Shown here: positions 41,966-45,935 of the stretch, in pieces
How positions within the stretch are numbered: the stretch's first letter is position 1
How the letters are laid out: each line of letters starts with the position of its first letter
Source of the DNA: Phycisphaerae bacterium
Lineage (GTDB): Bacteria; Planctomycetota; Phycisphaerae; JAJVII01
Length of the DNA stretch: 45,935 nucleotides
NCBI GenBank assembly: GCA_022072085.1
Contig: JAJVII010000027.1
Span: 1-45,935, forward strand
Direction of reading: 5' to 3'
The notes under the pieces: generated by a model
Seen by the model: only the letters and a program-made list of their open reading frames with translations
Told to the model about the DNA's origin: nothing
Database searches by the model: none
Translations under genes and position numbers: made by a program

Positions 41966-44848
41966 ATGAGAGCGTGCAGACTGGTTCCACTGACGGTTGT
42001 GTTGCTCTGCGCCGCCACGGCCCCGGCGGCACAGGAAGGCCCGTCGTCGGCCGAACTGGCTGCGAAGGCGGCCGGTCGCGACCGCGGGTTCTGCCTGGTG
42101 GTCGGCGAAACGGACGGTCGGCTGACCGCGGCGCTGGCCTCGGGGGGCGGCTTCTACGTGCAGGGCTGCACGCGCGACGCCGCCGCCGTCGATCCGGCCC
42201 GGCGGGCGCTGGCCGACGCCGGCGTCGCGGCGCGGGCGTCGATCGTTCTGCGTGAGGCCGACTTCCTCCCCTATGCCGACAACCTGATCAACCTCGTCGT
42301 CTGCCCCGACTTCAAGGCCGCGGGCGTGCCGATCGCCGAGGTGGTCCGCGTGCTGGCGCCCGACGGCGTGGCCGTGCTGGGCAACGCCGCGGGCGTCGAC
42401 GCTGACCTGGCCGCCGCCGGCGTGAAGGAGCACGCCGCGCTGCCGCAGCCGGGCTGGGTGCGGCTGGTCAAGCCGGTCGATCCGGGCCTGGGCGTCTGGA
42501 CGCAACTCAAGGGCGGCAGCGATCAGAGCTACGTCAGCGACGACACCGTTGTCGCGCCCTGGAAGGAAATCCGCTGGATCGGCGACCCGCGCTGGGGCTC
42601 GCTCTACATGAGCTACGCGGGCCTGGTGACGGCTGGCGGGCGCGTCTACTACAAGGAGAACCGCGCCGCTGACGGCGGCAACGAATGGCAGCTCGTCGCC
42701 CGCGACGCCTGGAACGGCTGTGAGCTGTGGCGCGTCCGGTCGGGGTCGATCTGGTTCAAGACCTACGACTACACCGACGAGACGCTGACGTGCGACGACC
42801 AGTGCGTCTTCCTGGTCGAGGACAAGACGCTGACGGCCCGCGACGGCCGGACCGGCAAGGTCCAGGCGACCTACGACCCCGGCTTCCAGCCGAAGGTGGT
42901 CACCTCCTGCGGCAAGGTGCTGGTCGCCAGCACGACCAGCCGCTGCACGGCGCTGGACAAGATCAGCGGCAAGGTTCTCTGGGGCCGCGCGTGCGACAGC
43001 CATCCCGCGTCGGCCGACGGCAAGGCCTGGGTCGCCGCCGCCGGTCAGCTCGAGGCCGTCGAACTGGACAGCGGCAAGTCGCTCTGGAAACGCCCCGTCG
43101 AGGGCCTGCCCGAGAAGCCGTCCATGACGATGAGCCTGACGGTGATGCACAAGGCCGGCGTGGTCTACGTCGTCTCGGCGGAACGCTGGAAGCCGATCGG
43201 CCAGGTCGCGGCGCTGGACGCAAAGGACGGCAAGCTGCTCTGGAAACGCGACGGCAGATTCTCCCACGGCGTGCTTCCCTTCGAGCACGAGGTCTGGTGT
43301 CTGTCGCGCGACCCGAAGAACAAGGAAGACAACATGGCCGCCCTGGTGCTCGACAGCCGCACGGGCGAGCCGGGCAGGCAGTTCAAGATCAAGGGCACAG
43401 TGATGGCCAAATGCTGGGGCGCCCGGGCAACGACCCAGTGCATCCTCTACAGCAACGGCTGGTACGTCAACCGCAGCAGCGGCGACGGGCTGAGCAACCC
43501 CGCGACGCGATCGCCGTGCGGGCTGGGCCAGTATCCGGCCAACGGCCTGACCTACTACATGCCGCACCACTGCGACTGCAAGGTGACGCTCCGCGGCTTC
43601 CTTGCGTTGAGCGGTCCGGGCGAACGCCGGTGGTTCGCCGACGAGCAGGAGACCGGCTCGCCGCGGCTGTTCACGTCGGCCGGGCAGGCCCCGGCGGCCA
43701 AGGCCGAGCCGTCCGACTGGCCGACCTATCGCGCCGACATCCGGCGGTCCGATTCGACCTCGGCGGCGCTGCCGGAGAAGCTCGCGCTGCTCTGGTCGCA
43801 GCAGATCGGCGCGACGCCGCTGACGCAGGCGACGGCCGCCGGGGGCCTGATCTACACGGCCGAGCCGGCCAGCCGCCGCGTCTTCGCCCGCGATGCGGCC
43901 ACGGGCGAGGCCCGCTGGTCGTTCGTCGCCGACGGACGCGTGAACCATCCGCCGACGCTGGACAAGGGCCTGTGCCTCTTCGGCACCGGCGCCGGGTCGG
44001 TCTACTGCCTGGACGCCGCAACCGGCCGTGAACTGTGGCGGCTCCGTGCGGCGCCGGTGCAGAAGTTCATCGGCGTCGAAGGCCAGTTCGACTCTCCCTG
44101 GCCGGTCGCCGGCAGCGTGCTGGTCGTCGACGGCGTGGCGTACCTGAGCGCCGGGCGATCCTCCAGCCAGTCCGGCGGACTGTGGCTGCTGGCGGTCGAA
44201 GCGGCGACGGGCAAGGTGAAGTGGCGCGTGCGCGGCGGCGGCAGCGGCGACATGTTCGTCTCCGACGGCAAGTCGCTGCGGCACACGGGCGTGTTCTACA
44301 ACCCGGCCGACGGCAGCCGTCTGCCCGGGGGCAAGGAGATTCCCGGCATCCTCTACTGCACGCGGTACCTCAATTCCGTATCGGTCGTCGACTACATGGC
44401 CACCGTCGAGCCGTCGCTCTCCTACAAGAAGCACATCGAACTGACCGACGGTCGGATCAAGGGCGACTGCATCGCGTTCAACGACAAGACCTCCGTGGCC
44501 GGCTGGCGATACACGCCCGGCACCCCCGGCTGGAACGACAAGAGCAAGACGAACAAGTATTTCATGTACGCGGCCGGTCAGGCCTCATGGAACGTCTTCG
44601 ACACCAGGCAGCACATCATGGGCATCGTGCTGACCGAGCAACGGGCCTACGTCGCCGGTCGCCCGACTTCCTACAATCCGCGCGACCGGTCCGAGTTGTG
44701 GGTCGTCTCGCTGGCCGACGGCAAGTCGCTCCAGGTTCTGCCGCTGGAGGGCGTGCCCACGTACGACGGCCTGTCGGCCGCCGGCGGGCGGCTGTACCTC
44801 GCGACCGAGGACGGCCGGCTCTGCTGCTTCGGTCCCGGCCGCGACTGA
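41966..44848 (+). CDS. Methyltransferase-like domain fused to PQQ-type beta-propeller, secreted
   Basis: A 960-residue protein with signal peptide (LVPLTVVLLCAATAPAAQ). Residues of about 35-170 have a class I SAM-methyltransferase-like outline (FCLVVGETDGRLTAALASG, then ADFLPYADNLINLVVCPDF and EVVRVLAPDGVAVLG), but the usual glycine-rich motif I is degenerate. The rest is a propeller with PQQ-type blades: TARDGRTGKVQATYDP, ALDKISGKVLWGRA, ALDAKDGKLLWKRDG, ARDAATGEARWSFVADG, CLDAATGRELWRLRA and AVEAATGKVKWRVRG. Being exported, the methyltransferase-like part is unlikely to meet SAM and may be a binding domain. No calcium/PQQ dehydrogenase active site was found. AAAGGCGG lies just upstream of the start. 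Confidence 0.8.
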   Translation: MRACRLVPLTVVLLCAATAPAAQEGPSSAELAAKAAGRDRGFCLVVGETDGRLTAALASGGGFYVQGCTRDAAAVDPARRALADAGVAARASIVLREADFLPYADNLINLVVCPDFKAAGVPIAEVVRVLAPDGVAVLGNAAGVDADLAAAGVKEHAALPQPGWVRLVKPVDPGLGVWTQLKGGSDQSYVSDDTVVAPWKEIRWIGDPRWGSLYMSYAGLVTAGGRVYYKENRAADGGNEWQLVARDAWNGCELWRVRSGSIWFKTYDYTDETLTCDDQCVFLVEDKTLTARDGRTGKVQATYDPGFQPKVVTSCGKVLVASTTSRCTALDKISGKVLWGRACDSHPASADGKAWVAAAGQLEAVELDSGKSLWKRPVEGLPEKPSMTMSLTVMHKAGVVYVVSAERWKPIGQVAALDAKDGKLLWKRDGRFSHGVLPFEHEVWCLSRDPKNKEDNMAALVLDSRTGEPGRQFKIKGTVMAKCWGARATTQCILYSNGWYVNRSSGDGLSNPATRSPCGLGQYPANGLTYYMPHHCDCKVTLRGFLALSGPGERRWFADEQETGSPRLFTSAGQAPAAKAEPSDWPTYRADIRRSDSTSAALPEKLALLWSQQIGATPLTQATAAGGLIYTAEPASRRVFARDAATGEARWSFVADGRVNHPPTLDKGLCLFGTGAGSVYCLDAATGRELWRLRAAPVQKFIGVEGQFDSPWPVAGSVLVVDGVAYLSAGRSSSQSGGLWLLAVEAATGKVKWRVRGGGSGDMFVSDGKSLRHTGVFYNPADGSRLPGGKEIPGILYCTRYLNSVSVVDYMATVEPSLSYKKHIELTDGRIKGDCIAFNDKTSVAGWRYTPGTPGWNDKSKTNKYFMYAAGQASWNVFDTRQHIMGIVLTEQRAYVAGRPTSYNPRDRSELWVVSLADGKSLQVLPLEGVPTYDGLSAAGGRLYLATEDGRLCCFGPGRD

Positions 44849-44884
44849 ATCTCCGAGCGGCGCATGCTGCTGGTGCGACTTGCC

Positions 44885-45912
44885 TCACACAGGAGACCGG
44901 ACACTCACAGTTTCTTTCCGAGCGCTGCTGCCGCACGACGCCTGGCCCCGGGCGGGGCGGAGAAGAAAAGGGGTCACGAGTGCTCTGTTCAAAAGAGCGT
45001 GTAGGAGCAAGGCGAGGATCATGAGGTTGAGGGTGATGACCTTGAGCTGGATTTCGCGGTCGATGGCGTGGCGGGTGCGGGCGTGGACGCGGCTGTCCAG
45101 CAGCCGCTTGAGCATCGAGAAGACGCTTTCGATCTGCCACCGCTGGCCATAGAACTCGGCTGGGAAATGCTTGGCCATGACGCTTCGGTAGAACCCGTTG
45201 GGCATGTGGTCAGGGCGATGAGCCGGCCGCCCGCGGATCGGCGGGATGATGCCGATGACGCCCAGTTGCTTGTAGAGGAAGGCGTGGTGATGTTCGGCAT
45301 CGTAGCCGGCGTCGGCCAGCAACGCCTTGAACCGATGGCGGCGGCGAGCCCGTCGGGCGAGGCGATGGAATTCGAGGTCGTCGGGCTTGGGCCCGCGGTC
45401 GACCACGACGGCCAGGATCAGGTGGCTGGCCAGGTCGCAGACGGCTGAGAGCTTGGGATATCGGTGATATGGCCGGCCGCAGCGTTGGCCGAAGTAGCGT
45501 GAGGCGTGGTCGCTGTCGTAGCCGGTGGAGTCGGCGGCGACGGCCTGGCTGTCCTGGTGGATCAGACCGGCGCGGCGGGCGTCGGCGATGGTGGCGTCCA
45601 GGAGGCGGTCAGCGCCCCCTTTTTTAGCAACCGCTTCTCGGCCTCGTGCAACGTACGGTAGCAGGGGACCTTCTTGAGGCCCAGTTCGACGCGAAGTTCG
45701 CTCCAGCGTTTGAGCCAGGTGACCACGCCGCGGTAGTCCAGTTTGAAGAACTGACGCAGCGTGAGCATGGCGAACAGTTGGGGCTGGGTGAAGTCGTGGC
45801 GGCTCTTGGGGCAGGAATAGTCGGCCAGGGCCTCCTTGCCCGCCCCCAACGCCGCTCGCGCCAACGCGATGGGGTCTTTGGTCGTCCGTGACATGTTCCC
45901 TATATCGGCCAT
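44885..45912 (-). CDS. Transposase made by -1 frameshift (two overlapping frames)
   Basis: The first frame (45912-45562, 116 residues; alternative start 45894 with AGGGAAC upstream) has the helical N-terminal domain (SRHDFTQPQLFAMLTLRQFF, GVVTWLKRWSELR, CYRTLHEAEKRLLKK) and ends soon after the slip site. The second, in the -1 frame, continues GGADRLLDATIADARRAG and holds the DDE catalytic domain: AADSTGYDSDHAS (first D), LLADAGYDAEHHH (second D) and YGQRWQIESVFSMLKRLLDS (E, with the Y-x2-R-x3-E-x6-K signature of IS4/IS5 transposases). The fused protein is about the family's usual length. The second frame has no stop inside the element and continues through the terminal repeat for 31 codons of flanking DNA. 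It may be intact and active. Confidence 0.85.
44981..44993 (+). repeat. IS left terminal inverted repeat
   Basis: TGCTCTGTTCAAA, the reverse complement of 45923-45935 without mismatch. Confidence 0.9.
45619..45625 (-). other. Programmed -1 ribosomal frameshift heptamer
   Basis: On the minus strand the codons CTA AAA AAG contain A AAA AAG in exactly the phase needed for tandem -1 slippage, after which reading continues GGG GGC GCT in the catalytic frame. This is the classical insertion-sequence slip site. A purine-rich GAGGCCGAG lies 13-20 bases upstream and could act as a Shine-Dalgarno-like stimulator. Confidence 0.85.
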
Positions 45913-45922
45913 TCATCGGTGA

Positions 45923-45935
45923 TTTGAACAGAGCA
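45923..45935 (-). repeat. IS right terminal inverted repeat
   Basis: Perfect complement of the left repeat; last 13 bases of the window. Confidence 0.9.

Larger units (their letters stand above)
44981..45935 (-). mobile_element. IS element (IS5/IS4-like DDE transposase family)
   Basis: A 955-base element bounded by perfect 13-bp terminal inverted repeats TGCTCTGTTCAAA (44981-44993) and its complement (45923-45935). The right end coincides with the window edge, so the target duplication cannot be checked. It carries one transposase gene in two overlapping frames. Confidence 0.88.

Noticed and set aside
41627-44434. 935-codon minus-strand open frame opposite the PQQ-propeller gene
   Set aside because: Antisense shadow; it also runs into the sulfatase gene in the wrong frame.

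Overview
The window is GC-rich bacterial DNA that most likely comes from a member of the Planctomycetota, possibly Phycisphaerae-like. The reasons are a Tat-exported sulfatase next to large secreted beta-propeller proteins, a methyltransferase-like/PQQ-propeller fusion, several multiheme cytochromes c, a Rieske/cytochrome b operon carrying its own NAD(P)H-type flavoprotein, and many short interspersed repeats. Taxonomy is inferred from gene content only.

Layout. (1) 1-5403, minus strand: U32 peptidase, class III aminotransferase, five-heme cytochrome c and a formate-dehydrogenase-type cytochrome b that runs off the left edge. (2) 5847-13485, minus strand: a SDR/fatty-acyl-reductase-like protein with a C-terminal SCP2-like domain, an alpha/beta hydrolase, a tyrosine-phosphatase-fold protein lacking its catalytic Cys and Arg, an RND/MMPL exporter, an acyl-activating (PaaK/LuxE-like) enzyme and an MqnD-like protein. 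This looks like an uncharacterised acyl-lipid making and exporting cluster. Its gaps hold four complex repeat islands. (3) 13922-19111: a sensor kinase and an NtrC-type regulator on the plus strand with an opposing secreted beta-rich protein between them, then a DUF4149-like membrane protein.

(4) 19493-32855, minus strand: the centrepiece, a probable ten-gene respiratory operon. In transcription order it encodes a GltD-like FAD/Fe-S oxidoreductase, Rieske protein, cytochrome b, six-heme cytochrome c, a NarG/Nxr-like molybdopterin alpha subunit with a Tat signal, a four-cluster Fe-S beta subunit, a heme-b gamma subunit, a TorD-like chaperone, MoaA and a MobB-MobA fusion. It therefore carries a quinol:cytochrome c module, a terminal periplasmic molybdoenzyme and part of the cofactor assembly line. 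An Rrf2 regulator with three candidate Fe-S cysteines (32940-33344) lies upstream, with an inverted repeat over its own promoter.

(5) 33373-34718: remnant of a tyrosine recombinase, a tRNA-Arg(TCT) and a four-heme cytochrome c. (6) 35096-44848: NHL-type propeller protein, Kelch-type protein, sulfatase, and PQQ-propeller protein, consistent with extracellular glycan or sulfate-ester use. (7) 44981-45935: an IS element with 13-bp perfect terminal inverted repeats whose transposase needs a -1 frameshift at a classical A AAA AAG heptamer. The element ends exactly at the window edge.

The most unusual non-coding content is a family of nested mirror-arranged repeats (three islands) in which short tandem arrays of period about 9 and 10 are arranged symmetrically as inverted repeats. 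A separate 128-bp hairpin-rich unit is present twice, and a related microrepeat appears to have been absorbed in frame into the U32 peptidase gene.
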